Below, piece by piece: positions 45,727-54,778 of a stretch of DNA of 64,000 nt. Numbering within the stretch: the stretch's first letter is position 1; each line of letters opens with the position of its first letter. The translations under genes were made by a program, and so were the position numbers. This DNA is from JAVJRN01 sp040218415. GTDB taxonomy: Bacteria > Bacteroidota > Bacteroidia > Cytophagales > Cyclobacteriaceae. Below the pieces are notes generated by a model. The model searched no databases, was not told where the DNA came from, and worked only from the letters and a program-made list of their open reading frames with translations. The stretch is from NCBI GenBank assembly GCA_040218415.1, contig JAVJRN010000031.1, positions 1 to 64,000 of the forward strand, given 5' to 3'.

Positions 45727-46950
45727 ATGGCTAAATGTTTTGCATTGATGGGTTGGAGTCTTCCGGTAATAGAGAGTATGCAAAAAATTGACAAACCATT
45801 TGTAGTGGTCTCTTTTCCAGATTTTGAACCTTATGCTAAGGAAAATAACATTCCTTTCGTTCCGTATCAATTAGATAACTGGAGCGACACTTCTAATTCA
45901 TTAGACCTTTTTGATAAGCTCCAAGCATTTGATGTGGATGTAGCTGTGCCTCTTTACGAGGAAACGGTAGAGTGGGCAGGAGCGCTCAACTCTATTTATA
46001 GAGGTGATCCAAGAGTTTTAAATAGAGCCTTTCTTTTCCGAAACAAAGCCATGATGAAGCGAAAAGCTTTGATTGGCGGCTTGAGAGTGGGCTTATTCGA
46101 AGAGGTATATAATAAAGAAGGAGTGAAAGCCTTCATGAAAAGACTCAATGAAGCCAACCTCCAATTGGATGGAGAGGAAGATAGCTGGGTACACATCAAG
46201 CCGTTCGCATCAGCGGGAACGATTGGTCACCGATTGTTAAGGTCGGCGAAAGATATTGATGAAAAATGTGAGGACAGTGACTTCCCATGCTTGGCAGAAA
46301 GTCATCTTCCTGGCAGAGAGTTTTCTTGTGAAGCCTTTATCAACAAAGGAAAAGTGAGATTCTTAAATATCACAGAATATGTGAAACTCGGATACTCCAA
46401 CTTTATCCCTGAAGGTCATTATTTGGAGTCTAAGCGCGACCTTATTCATAAGCAAGTTCAAAAATTGGTTGACATATTCGGTATAGAATATGGAATGATC
46501 CACCCCGAGTGGTTCCTCACAGATAATGACGAGCTCAACTTTGGAGAGACTGCATGCAGAATACCTGGAGGCCACATTTTGGAGCTGGCCAGTAAATCGT
46601 GGGAGTTCGATGCGCTTGCTGCTTTTGTCATTTGTCATGATCCAAATGTTACTGAGGAGGAGCTAGATGCTATATTCCCGGCTAAAGATTTTAAGCCGTC
46701 GAACTATTATGGAAATGTGATGATCTATCCGCACAAGCGTCAATTCTCTAAACTGGAAATTCCGGAGGAACTGAACAACGAGCCGTACTTTGTGGATCAC
46801 ACATTGGTACCGCCATTGACCAATCAGAAAATTAGCGACAGTCGAGAAGGATTTGGAAATCACTTTGGTACCATCAACTTCAAAGGAGAAGATCCAGATC
46901 GTATGACCGAGCTTCTGGAGCACTATGAAGAAGTGGACTTCTACGTCTGA
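45727..46950 (+). CDS. ATP-grasp ligase-like protein
   Basis: 407 residues. N-terminal domain like carboxylate-amine ligases, then the ATP-grasp core: IKPFASAGTIGHRLL, LAESHLPGREFSCEAFI and the metal-binding phrase LNFGETACRIPGGHILELA, typical of amino-acid or dipeptide ligases (BacD/CarB-like). It would join a carboxylate and an amine using ATP. First of a three-gene cassette; a hairpin separates it from the next gene. Substrates unknown. Confidence 0.85.
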   Translation: MAKCFALMGWSLPVIESMQKIDKPFVVVSFPDFEPYAKENNIPFVPYQLDNWSDTSNSLDLFDKLQAFDVDVAVPLYEETVEWAGALNSIYRGDPRVLNRAFLFRNKAMMKRKALIGGLRVGLFEEVYNKEGVKAFMKRLNEANLQLDGEEDSWVHIKPFASAGTIGHRLLRSAKDIDEKCEDSDFPCLAESHLPGREFSCEAFINKGKVRFLNITEYVKLGYSNFIPEGHYLESKRDLIHKQVQKLVDIFGIEYGMIHPEWFLTDNDELNFGETACRIPGGHILELASKSWEFDALAAFVICHDPNVTEEELDAIFPAKDFKPSNYYGNVMIYPHKRQFSKLEIPEELNNEPYFVDHTLVPPLTNQKISDSREGFGNHFGTINFKGEDPDRMTELLEHYEEVDFYV

Positions 46951-46974
46951 TTAGCTCTAATTAAATTTTTTTTT

Positions 46975-47007
46975 AAAGTCAGCTTGGGAGATTTCCGAGC
47001 TGACTTT
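46975..47007. terminator. hairpin between ATP-grasp gene and the 662-residue gene
   Basis: aaagtcagcttgg pairs with ccgagctgacttt over 13 positions with one G-U; an upstream T run makes it bidirectional. It would end or attenuate transcription. Confidence 0.7.
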
Positions 47008-47070
47008 CTTACGAATATTACTGGCTATAATTTTAGTCATCACGCTTTAATCTTCTTAGAAGAAACAATA

Positions 47071-49059
47071 ATGGAACAAATATCCGAAAGGGCATTCGTT
47101 AATTTCGATCAAAGCTTTGCTGAATTTTTAGAGTCTACTAGTCTCACCAAACCAGAAAAGGCGACCAAGCTTTCCAGTCAAATAGATATCTTGTCGCTAA
47201 CCAGAGATGGCTTGTCTTATTTATACAACAAAGGGGCTGAACTCGATCAATCAGGTATATTTAAAGATACTGCATGGAACGAGCCGGATAAACTCGTTCC
47301 GGCCTTGGTGAAAGGAACCCTCCACTATGGACATCCGTCCTCTAGTTTTGAGATTTTATCGGAACTTCGGTTGTTGGCTTATGCCAATGGAGACGCAATA
47401 TCTCCAGTGGTGAGTGCCGCTGATGCGCAAAGTTTCCTAGAAGAAGTAGTCGTTCACAATCTAGAATTTGCACTGAAGGAGCCTTCTGAAGAGACGCGTA
47501 CGCAAATGTCAGAGAGGGAACTGAAAAAAGCTTTTAACCTTTTTGGTTTTATCATGTCCGAGATTGATTTGGACGGGATATATAGTAAGCTGGCGGAGGA
47601 AATACGCCTCATTTGTGAGCAGAGACCTGTAGTTACCAGAAAAGTTCGTGAGCTCATAAGGCTCGTAGACCAAAGATTTGATACTAGCGGAGGCTCAGCC
47701 ACAGATAAATTGGTAAGACATTTTATAGACGCACTCAATGCGCCATCTCCACGCAGCAAGAAAAACCAAGATCTAGTAGCGTACATGGCTTTTTTGGAGG
47801 AGGCGGATGAAAAGGCATTGGCTGCTGAGGCTGATTCCATGGGACATTATATGAGTTCGACGGGATTAGTGAGCCGATATCATCCTTTGCTTTTGAAAAA
47901 ACTGGTGAGAGATCATGTTGATTTGGTGCCCAATTGCTTGAATCTAAATGATCGCGGCATTGCCGAATGGGAGAAATTTCATGAGATAGCTTCTACATTG
48001 ATACTCGAAATAGTAAGTCCAGACAATTGTCAGTGTGTCTACGGAATGGCGAGAATGCTTGGTAAAAACCTTCTCAGCAGAAGACCAGTAAGGGTTGGTT
48101 TAGAAAACTTGAGAAAGATCAAACTGAACTCACAGGTAGAGAAGAGAATCATTAAGTCGTTGATTCATCGTGATATGGACGTGTCTGCGTTGCAATATTT
48201 GCTCGGAGGAGTGATCAAAGTGCTTGGTCAGCCGCTTGGTGTCGGACAAGGAAACAATCCTACTTGTCAGTCGGCAAGAGGGATTAGTCTTTGGAGCCAG
48301 CATGCGCCAGCGAAGTTGATTGACATGATCATTACTGTGGCCACACAGAACAATTTAGTCATGAGATTTGATAATTATGACCTTACTTCCAACCAGCTAG
48401 GCAAAGGTCTCCTTGAAAAGCTCGATTATAATCTTGATCCTGTTTCTGTGCTGTTGGTGCCTCACTTGGATAAAATCTACAATGAGATGATGCTGCGGTC
48501 TTCCGCTCGTGGAGATGATCCTCACAAGTGGGTCAACCCAGCCATGTATGGCCAATGGATTCAGTTGGGTTTTGCCTCATGCTATGATTATCTCAGCAAC
48601 TCGATTCTAGATTTCAATGGGTTTATAAGAATCTTAATGGCTGCTTTTCATCCTGATTACAATGGAGATAGAGAAATGTCTTATCCAAACCCAGTGGGTA
48701 TTTTTGTTACGAGTTCTAAGGGTGATATGATCGGATTTCATGCAATTTCCTTACTTCGTGTTGGTAAGGATTCGAAAGGCCAAGTGAGGGCTTATTTCCT
48801 AAATCCAAACAACGAAGGCAGACAAAACTGGGGGCAGGGGATCAATCCAGCGGTTCATGGTCATCAGGAAAAGCATGGCGAATCTTCTTTACCAATAGAG
48901 CAATTCGCTGCGCGTATTTATGCTTTTCATTACAATCCTTTGGACATTCAAGCGAATCTCGCCTCAGTGTCAGACCACTTAATCAGCACTGTCAAGGATC
49001 TCGCAAAAACGAGCTGGGGGAAATCATATATCTGGAACGATCAGATTAAAATCTGGTAA
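47071..49059 (+). CDS. unknown protein with possible papain-like Cys-His-Asn triad
   Basis: 662 residues; the ATG at 47071 is chosen because the earlier TTG at 46984 lies inside a hairpin. The N-terminal ~370 residues are helical. The C-terminal part contains GQGNNPTCQSARGISLW with Cys399, then GFHAISLLRV with His557 and YFLNPNNEG with Asn578/Asn580, the order and contexts of the catalytic residues of papain/transglutaminase-fold enzymes. HGHQEKHGES follows. A peptidase or amide-transfer activity is inferred, not proven. Cytoplasmic, no signal peptide. It is 25 bases before the racemase gene, so co-transcribed. Confidence 0.6.
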   Translation: MEQISERAFVNFDQSFAEFLESTSLTKPEKATKLSSQIDILSLTRDGLSYLYNKGAELDQSGIFKDTAWNEPDKLVPALVKGTLHYGHPSSSFEILSELRLLAYANGDAISPVVSAADAQSFLEEVVVHNLEFALKEPSEETRTQMSERELKKAFNLFGFIMSEIDLDGIYSKLAEEIRLICEQRPVVTRKVRELIRLVDQRFDTSGGSATDKLVRHFIDALNAPSPRSKKNQDLVAYMAFLEEADEKALAAEADSMGHYMSSTGLVSRYHPLLLKKLVRDHVDLVPNCLNLNDRGIAEWEKFHEIASTLILEIVSPDNCQCVYGMARMLGKNLLSRRPVRVGLENLRKIKLNSQVEKRIIKSLIHRDMDVSALQYLLGGVIKVLGQPLGVGQGNNPTCQSARGISLWSQHAPAKLIDMIITVATQNNLVMRFDNYDLTSNQLGKGLLEKLDYNLDPVSVLLVPHLDKIYNEMMLRSSARGDDPHKWVNPAMYGQWIQLGFASCYDYLSNSILDFNGFIRILMAAFHPDYNGDREMSYPNPVGIFVTSSKGDMIGFHAISLLRVGKDSKGQVRAYFLNPNNEGRQNWGQGINPAVHGHQEKHGESSLPIEQFAARIYAFHYNPLDIQANLASVSDHLISTVKDLAKTSWGKSYIWNDQIKIW

Positions 49060-49084
49060 ATCATTCATTCATAGCAACTTAACA

Positions 49085-50245
49085 ATGGTAAAGCATTCAT
49101 CAAGAATAGAACTAAGTCAAACATCACTGTCAGGAAACATCAATTTTCTCCGAAAGAAAGTGGGAAAGGATGTGCGAATATCTTCCGTTGTAAAAGCCAA
49201 TGCTTATGGTCATGGGATTGAGCAATTCGTTAAAATGGCTGAAAAGGCTGGAGTGGATCATTTCGCTACAGCGTCGGCTTTTGAAGCGGAAGAGGTACTG
49301 GAAGCCAAATCTTCCAAGTCCTCGGCTATGGTGATGGGTATTCTCTATGACGATGATATTGATTGGGCCATTGAAAATGATATAGAGTTTTTTGTTTTCA
49401 ATTATGAAAGGCTACCACTTGTTTTGGAAAAAGCCAAAAAGATTGGAAAGAAAGCGCACGTACACATAGAAGTAGAGACAGGAGCCAATCGCACAGGCAT
49501 GCAAGCGAGTGAGTTTCCCAAAACACTGACTTTTCTTAAAAAGAATTCCGACTTTGTAGAATTCACGGGACTTTGTACCCATTTTGGTGGGGCAGAGAGC
49601 TTTTCGAATAAGTTCAAAATTGATTCACAGCATTTGCGTTACAAAGAATTTCTGAAGCAATGCAAGGCAAAGAAAATGTCGCCTAAAATCAGACATATTG
49701 CTTGTTCCGCTGCGGCGCTCGCTTACAAAGAGACTGTTTATGACATGGTAAGGATTGGTGTGGCGCAATATGGATTTTGGCCGAGTCCTGATATCTATTA
49801 CGCACATCTTCAGGAGACAGGATCTCGAACGTCCAATGGTGCTTTGAAGCGTATTTTCTCATGGAAAACTGACATTATGGATATCAGACATGTGAAAGCG
49901 GGAGAGTTCATTGGCTATGGTACTTCTTACCAAGCCACGAGAAATATGGATGTGGCCGTGCTGCCGCTAGGTTATTCCAACGGCTACCCGAGAGGACAAT
50001 CAAACAGAGGTCACGTATTGATTAAAGGGAAAAAGGCACCTATTGTGGGATTAATTAATATGAACCTTTTCATGGTGGATATCAGTCACATTTCAGATGT
50101 TGCTGTGGGTGAAGAAGTGGTACTGGTTGGCAAGCAAAAGAACAATACCATCAATATTAGCTCCTTTACACAAGTGACAGAATTGATCAATAATGAAATG
50201 CTTAGCAGGCTTCCGTCTGTGATTCCGAGGAAAGTAGTTAAGTAA
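49085..50245 (+). CDS. alanine-racemase-like PLP enzyme
   Basis: 386 residues, standard for Alr. PLP lysine at Lys37 in VVKANAYGHG; RTGMQ region for barrel end; catalytic tyrosine at Tyr278 in IGYGTSY, and LPLGYSNGYPRG following. The usual M-D motif before the dimer-contact region is Met326-Asn327 in INMNLFMVDI, so the Asp is Asn here; substrate range may differ. Interconverts L- and D-amino acids. Last of the three-gene cassette; arg genes begin 137 bases later. Confidence 0.87.
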   Translation: MVKHSSRIELSQTSLSGNINFLRKKVGKDVRISSVVKANAYGHGIEQFVKMAEKAGVDHFATASAFEAEEVLEAKSSKSSAMVMGILYDDDIDWAIENDIEFFVFNYERLPLVLEKAKKIGKKAHVHIEVETGANRTGMQASEFPKTLTFLKKNSDFVEFTGLCTHFGGAESFSNKFKIDSQHLRYKEFLKQCKAKKMSPKIRHIACSAAALAYKETVYDMVRIGVAQYGFWPSPDIYYAHLQETGSRTSNGALKRIFSWKTDIMDIRHVKAGEFIGYGTSYQATRNMDVAVLPLGYSNGYPRGQSNRGHVLIKGKKAPIVGLINMNLFMVDISHISDVAVGEEVVLVGKQKNNTINISSFTQVTELINNEMLSRLPSVIPRKVVK

Positions 50246-50382
50246 CCGTTTTCAGAATATTTGACTTAAAAGAAATCACTTTTAAAAGGAAAACGATATT
50301 TTATTGAACTAAAAGCCCGAAATTCGCTTTTTCTAATGGATTGGCTTAGCAGCTGGTCATTGTTTCACCAAACCCACTTACT

Positions 50383-51198
50383 ATCGAATCTAAAAAATCA
50401 ATAGTCATCAAATACGGAGGGAATGCTATGGTCAATGACCAAATAAAGCACTCCGTCATGCAAAATGTGCTAAAGCTTCATCAGGCAGGGCACCAAGTGA
50501 TCATCGTGCATGGAGGAGGCCCTTTCATCAACCGAATACTCGATCAAGTAAAAATTACCTCAGAATTTATTGGCGGTCACCGAAAGACATCACCCGAAGC
50601 TATGCGATACATAGAGATGACATTAGTCGGGGAGGTTAACACGAGTTTAGTTACCTTACTAGGCAAGCTAGGAGGCAAGGCCGTTGGAATCAGCGGAAAA
50701 GATGGTCGACTGGCAATGGCCAAGCCGAGATTTCACCAAGAGGAAGGAAAGCAGCCCGTTGATCTAGGACAAGTGGGCGATATCTCACAGATCAATCCAG
50801 AAGTGATTCATGACCTGTTAGACAAAAACTATATACCAGTGATTGCTTGTGTAGCCGCTGACGAAACTGGAAACACTTACAACATCAATGCAGATATGAT
50901 GGCCGGAGCAGTGGCCGGAGCACTAAAAGCGGATGTCTATTGTGTACTGACGGACGTGGATGGACTCATGATGGATAAGGACGACAAATCCTCCTTGATC
51001 TCAAATTTGAATTATGCTGAGCTAAAACCACTTTTTGGGAAGGTGATTGTAGGAGGGATGATTCCCAAAATAGAATCATGCCAAATAGCATTGGACCAAG
51101 GAGCTAAATCCGCTCGCATCATCAATGGGACAGCAGAAAATGCCCTTTCCCAGGCACTAATAGATCATCAACCAATAGGAACAATTATCATAAAATAA
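50383..51198 (+). CDS. argB: acetylglutamate kinase with non-ATG start
   Basis: N-acetylglutamate kinase, second step of arginine synthesis, phosphorylates acetylglutamate. The first ATG (50428) would remove the ATP-binding start KYGGNAM, which is encoded in frame just upstream (from about 50410). The frame is open back to TAG at 50347 and contains no ATG, GTG or TTG; ATC at 50383 or ATT at 50359 must be used, or an ATG has been lost. The rest is normal: HGGGPFINRIL, ELNPEVI-like lid and VGGMIPKIESCQIALDQGA. It is followed by argD after 3 bases. Confidence 0.85.
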   Translation: MESKKSIVIKYGGNAMVNDQIKHSVMQNVLKLHQAGHQVIIVHGGGPFINRILDQVKITSEFIGGHRKTSPEAMRYIEMTLVGEVNTSLVTLLGKLGGKAVGISGKDGRLAMAKPRFHQEEGKQPVDLGQVGDISQINPEVIHDLLDKNYIPVIACVAADETGNTYNINADMMAGAVAGALKADVYCVLTDVDGLMMDKDDKSSLISNLNYAELKPLFGKVIVGGMIPKIESCQIALDQGAKSARIINGTAENALSQALIDHQPIGTIIIK

Positions 51199-51201
51199 CC
51201 A

Positions 51202-52398
51202 ATGAGTTATTCTACAAAAGAACTTCACGAGATAGACAGTAAACATTATCTGCCCACTTTTCGCCGCTATCCGCTGGCGTTTAAGAAAGGTGCAGGATCG
51301 CGCCTTTGGGACATGGAAGGCAATGAATATATAGATGCCCTAGCGGGAATCGCGGTAAATAATGTTGGTCACGCCCACCCGAAAGTTGCGGATGCGATAG
51401 CCAAGCAGGCACACGAGTTGATCCATATTTCCAATTTTTATCTAAGTGAGCCTCAAATGGTACTTGCCAAAAGGCTGGCTGAGCTTTCAGGATTGGAGCG
51501 GGTGTTTTTTGGCAATAGTGGAGCGGAAGCTGCGGAAGGCGCCATCAAAATTGCTCGAAAGTACGCAAGTAAAAACGGACGTGGTGGCACCATCATGACG
51601 ATGAAAAATGCCTTTCATGGCCGAACTTTGGCAACTGTAGCTGCCACAGGTAAGCAAGCCATGATGATCGGCTTTGATCCAATACCTACGGGATTTTGTC
51701 ATCTGCCATTCAATGACATGGACATCATTCGCCAAAATGTCAATCAAGACGTAGCAGCAATTATGCTGGAGCCAATCCAAGGCGAGGGAGGAATCAATCT
51801 TGCGGAACAAGCGTTTTTGGAAGAATTAAGAGCTTTTTGTGATGAGCAAAATGTGGTACTCATTTTTGATGAAATACAGTCTGGTATAGGGAGGACAGGT
51901 AAAATGTTTGCCCATGAGCATTTTGGTGTAAAGCCAGATATCATGACTTTGGCGAAAGCCCTTGGAGGCGGAGTGCCAATAGGTGCAGTGCTCGCTTCGG
52001 AGCGCGTTGGCTCGGCGATTGACTGGGGCGATCATGGAACTACTTTTGGAGGAAATCCACTGGCATGTGCTGCTTCACTTGCGGTGCTTGATGTAATCGA
52101 GGAGGAAAATCTCATGCAGCAAGCATTAGACAAAGGAGCATGGCTCAAGCAGGAATGTGAAAAGGCGAAGGCGGAATACCCCGAGATCAAAGAAATAAGA
52201 GGTTATGGCCTGATGATCGGAATAGAACTCACCATAGAATCTAAGCCAATAGTAGTTTCTATGCTCGCGCATAAAATTTTGGCGAATGCCACCGCGGGGA
52301 ATGTGATTAGACTCGTGCCTCCTCTAAATATTCCAATGGAAGATTTGAAAAAGGTTTTTGAAGTCATGCTACTGTCCATCAAAGAGAATAGGAAATGA
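51202..52398 (+). CDS. argD: acetylornithine aminotransferase
   Basis: 398 residues, class III PLP aminotransferase. FGNSGAEAAEGAIKIARK near residue 95, the pocket motif FDEIQSGIGRTG, and PLP lysine Lys252 in LAKALGGGVPIGA. It transaminates acetylglutamate semialdehyde with glutamate in arginine synthesis. ArgD often also acts on succinyl-DAP, so it may serve lysine synthesis. Starts 3 bases after argB and overlaps argC by four bases. Confidence 0.93.
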   Translation: MSYSTKELHEIDSKHYLPTFRRYPLAFKKGAGSRLWDMEGNEYIDALAGIAVNNVGHAHPKVADAIAKQAHELIHISNFYLSEPQMVLAKRLAELSGLERVFFGNSGAEAAEGAIKIARKYASKNGRGGTIMTMKNAFHGRTLATVAATGKQAMMIGFDPIPTGFCHLPFNDMDIIRQNVNQDVAAIMLEPIQGEGGINLAEQAFLEELRAFCDEQNVVLIFDEIQSGIGRTGKMFAHEHFGVKPDIMTLAKALGGGVPIGAVLASERVGSAIDWGDHGTTFGGNPLACAASLAVLDVIEEENLMQQALDKGAWLKQECEKAKAEYPEIKEIRGYGLMIGIELTIESKPIVVSMLAHKILANATAGNVIRLVPPLNIPMEDLKKVFEVMLLSIKENRK

Positions 52399-53432
52399 AA
52401 AAACATAAAATAGCGATAGTAGGCGCCACAGGTTACACAGGTAGCGAGCTAGTCAGAATTCTGATTAATCACCCGGAGGTGGAAATATCGGCCATTACTT
52501 CTGAAAGTAGAAAAGGAGAGAAGTTTTCGGATGTTCATCCGCAGTTTACAGGCATTTTTGAACCTGTGCTGGTGGGTATAGAAGACATTGCGGAGTTAGA
52601 TTTAGACCTTGTATTCTTAGCGCTTCCTCACGGCGTGTCCATGGATTTTGTGAAGCTACATCATGACAAGTCATTCAAAATCGTAGATCTAAGTGGAGAC
52701 TTTAGGCTTTCATCAAAAGATGTCTATGAGTCTTGGTACAAGAAAGATCACAGTTTTGAACCAGGATTTGAGTCTGCAGTATTTGGTTTACCTGAGCTTT
52801 GGCGCAGACGAATAAAAGAAGCTCGATTGGTGGCTAATCCGGGATGTTTTCCTACTTCCTCGATTTTAGCCATAGCGCCTTTATTGAAAGAAGGAATTAT
52901 CGATAAAAACCATATTGTCATTGATTCCAAAACCGGAGTAACGGGCGCAGGTATCAAAGCCAAGCCGAACACCCATTTCCCAATGGTCAACGACAACTTT
53001 ACGGCCTATGGACTCAAGACACATCGACATACCATAGAGATCGAGGAGATCATTAGCAAATATGCCAACGTGAAAGCCAGTGTGCTGTTTACGCCACATT
53101 TACTGCCAGTAGATCGAGGTATTTTGTCTACTTGCTACACCAAACCAAATCGTGACATCAGCTCGGAGGAAATCGCTAAGATTTATGAAGATTATTATAA
53201 TGGAGAGCCATTTGTCCGAGTTAGAAAAGACTTGCCTAGTTTGAAGCAAGTGCGAGGCACCAATTTCTTCGATGTGTACAGCACTTACGATGAAAGAACG
53301 AACACGATTATCACGATTGGGGTGATAGATAATCTCGTGAAAGGTGCAGCTGGACAAGCCGTTCAAAACATGAACATCATGCTAGGAATGGAAGAGTCAG
53401 CAGGTCTAAATATATCACCTTTACAACCATAA
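52395..53432 (+). CDS. argC: N-acetyl-gamma-glutamyl-phosphate reductase
   Basis: 345 residues. NAD(P)-binding GATGYTGSELV at the start and the catalytic cysteine Cys151 in NPGCFPTSSIL; SGDFRL upstream is typical. It reduces acetylglutamyl phosphate to the semialdehyde, third step of the pathway. Its ATG overlaps the argD stop by ATGA. Confidence 0.95.
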   Translation: MKKHKIAIVGATGYTGSELVRILINHPEVEISAITSESRKGEKFSDVHPQFTGIFEPVLVGIEDIAELDLDLVFLALPHGVSMDFVKLHHDKSFKIVDLSGDFRLSSKDVYESWYKKDHSFEPGFESAVFGLPELWRRRIKEARLVANPGCFPTSSILAIAPLLKEGIIDKNHIVIDSKTGVTGAGIKAKPNTHFPMVNDNFTAYGLKTHRHTIEIEEIISKYANVKASVLFTPHLLPVDRGILSTCYTKPNRDISSEEIAKIYEDYYNGEPFVRVRKDLPSLKQVRGTNFFDVYSTYDERTNTIITIGVIDNLVKGAAGQAVQNMNIMLGMEESAGLNISPLQP

Positions 53433-53451
53433 AAGTTTTTCAACTGTGAAC

Positions 53452-54669
53452 ATGATCAGAAATATTACCAATGTAAGAGGGATTAAGTGCTGGGGAGCGC
53501 ATACTGGGGTAAAATCCATGCGTCGAGATTTAGCATTGATGTATTCTGAAGTACCAGCGAAAGTATCTGCAGTCTTTACGCAGAATCTTGTGGTGGCAGA
53601 GCCAATTAAGCTCACAAAAAAGCATCTTGCAGAAAGCGGTAACTCGGCGCAAGTCTTGGTAGTGAACGCTGGAAATGCCAATGCAGTCACAGGGGAGCAG
53701 GGAAGACTTGGAGCCTTGGCCATGGCACAAACAGCAGCGGAAGAGTTTAAAGTTGATCTCAATCAAGTGATGATTGCTTCTACAGGAATCATTGGTGTGA
53801 AGTTTCCGACCGAAGAGGTAGTAGAGGGAATCCGTGAAAATGTGAAGAAAATATCCGAAAACTCTAGAGCAGGGTCTTTCGCCGCAAATGCTATTCTTAC
53901 CACAGATACTTTTGCGAAAGAGGGTTATGTAGAGTTTCAAATCGATGGCAACATCATCAATATTGCGGGGATTGCCAAGGGTTCTGGGATGATTCACCCT
54001 AACATGGCCACCATGCTTTCGTTCGCTTTTACTGATCTTAATATTGATCAGAAGTTGCTTGACAAAGCTTTCAAAGAGACGGTGGAAGATTCCTTCAACA
54101 TGATCACGGTAGATGGCGATACTTCTACCAATGATATGGCCTGTATCATGGCCAATGGCATGGCAGACAATGAAATGATTACCTCCGCTAGTGATCCTAA
54201 CTATATCACTTTCAAGGAAAAACTCAATGAACTGATGGTTCACTTGGCGAAGTTGATCATCTCCGATGGAGAGGGCGCAAGCAAGTTTATCGAATACCGA
54301 TTGAGTGGTGCCAAAACAAAGAGTGATGCTAGAAAAATGATCCGAGTGGTTTCCGATTCTTCATTGGTAAAAACGGCCATGTTTGGTCGTGACCCCAACT
54401 GGGGAAGAATCTTGGCCGCTATGGGAAGGTCAGGAATACCTTTTGACACGGACAAAGTAGATCTGTGGCTAGGAAACCAAGATGAGGAAGTACAAATGCT
54501 AGATCAGGGAATGCCTATGGAATTCGATATGAATTTGGTGAAGCGCATTCTTAAGAAATCAGAAATCATCATACAAATGAAGCTCCGTGAAGGAAGAGCC
54601 TCAGCGGTGGGTTGGGGCGCTGATCTGAGTACGGATTACGTGATGTTTAATTCGATGTATACGACTTAG
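53452..54669 (+). CDS. argJ: bifunctional ornithine acetyltransferase / amino-acid acetyltransferase
   Basis: 405 residues; an in-frame GTG two codons earlier is also possible. Self-cleavage motif KGSGMIHPNMATMLSF with Thr187 as the new N-terminal nucleophile. It recycles the acetyl group from acetylornithine to glutamate (and may also make acetylglutamate). The gene order argB-argD-argC-argJ gives a linear route from acetylglutamate to ornithine; argF, argG and argH are not in the window. No ArgR site is apparent. Confidence 0.94.
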   Translation: MIRNITNVRGIKCWGAHTGVKSMRRDLALMYSEVPAKVSAVFTQNLVVAEPIKLTKKHLAESGNSAQVLVVNAGNANAVTGEQGRLGALAMAQTAAEEFKVDLNQVMIASTGIIGVKFPTEEVVEGIRENVKKISENSRAGSFAANAILTTDTFAKEGYVEFQIDGNIINIAGIAKGSGMIHPNMATMLSFAFTDLNIDQKLLDKAFKETVEDSFNMITVDGDTSTNDMACIMANGMADNEMITSASDPNYITFKEKLNELMVHLAKLIISDGEGASKFIEYRLSGAKTKSDARKMIRVVSDSSLVKTAMFGRDPNWGRILAAMGRSGIPFDTDKVDLWLGNQDEEVQMLDQGMPMEFDMNLVKRILKKSEIIIQMKLREGRASAVGWGADLSTDYVMFNSMYTT

Positions 54670-54690
54670 GGTAGCAAATCTTATGTACTT

Positions 54691-54722
54691 AAAAAAGGTC
54701 GGCTTGAAAGAAGCCGACCTTT
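54691..54722. terminator. bidirectional terminator between argJ and the cadherin gene
   Basis: aaaggtcggctt pairs perfectly with aagccgaccttt. The A run on the left gives the T tract for the minus-strand gene; it probably stops both convergent transcripts. Confidence 0.88.
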
Positions 54723-54778
54723 GGTTAATCACTACTGTTAATGTTTTATCAAGAGATATTTAATTGAATTCGAAGGTT

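Noticed and set aside
46984..47070. TTG start that would add 29 residues to the 662-residue protein.
   Set aside because: It lies within a 13-base-pair hairpin; ATG 47071 is better placed.
53530..54243. Long minus-strand open frame of 237 codons inside argJ.
   Set aside because: It is antisense to a clear argJ gene; a by-product of the codon use there.
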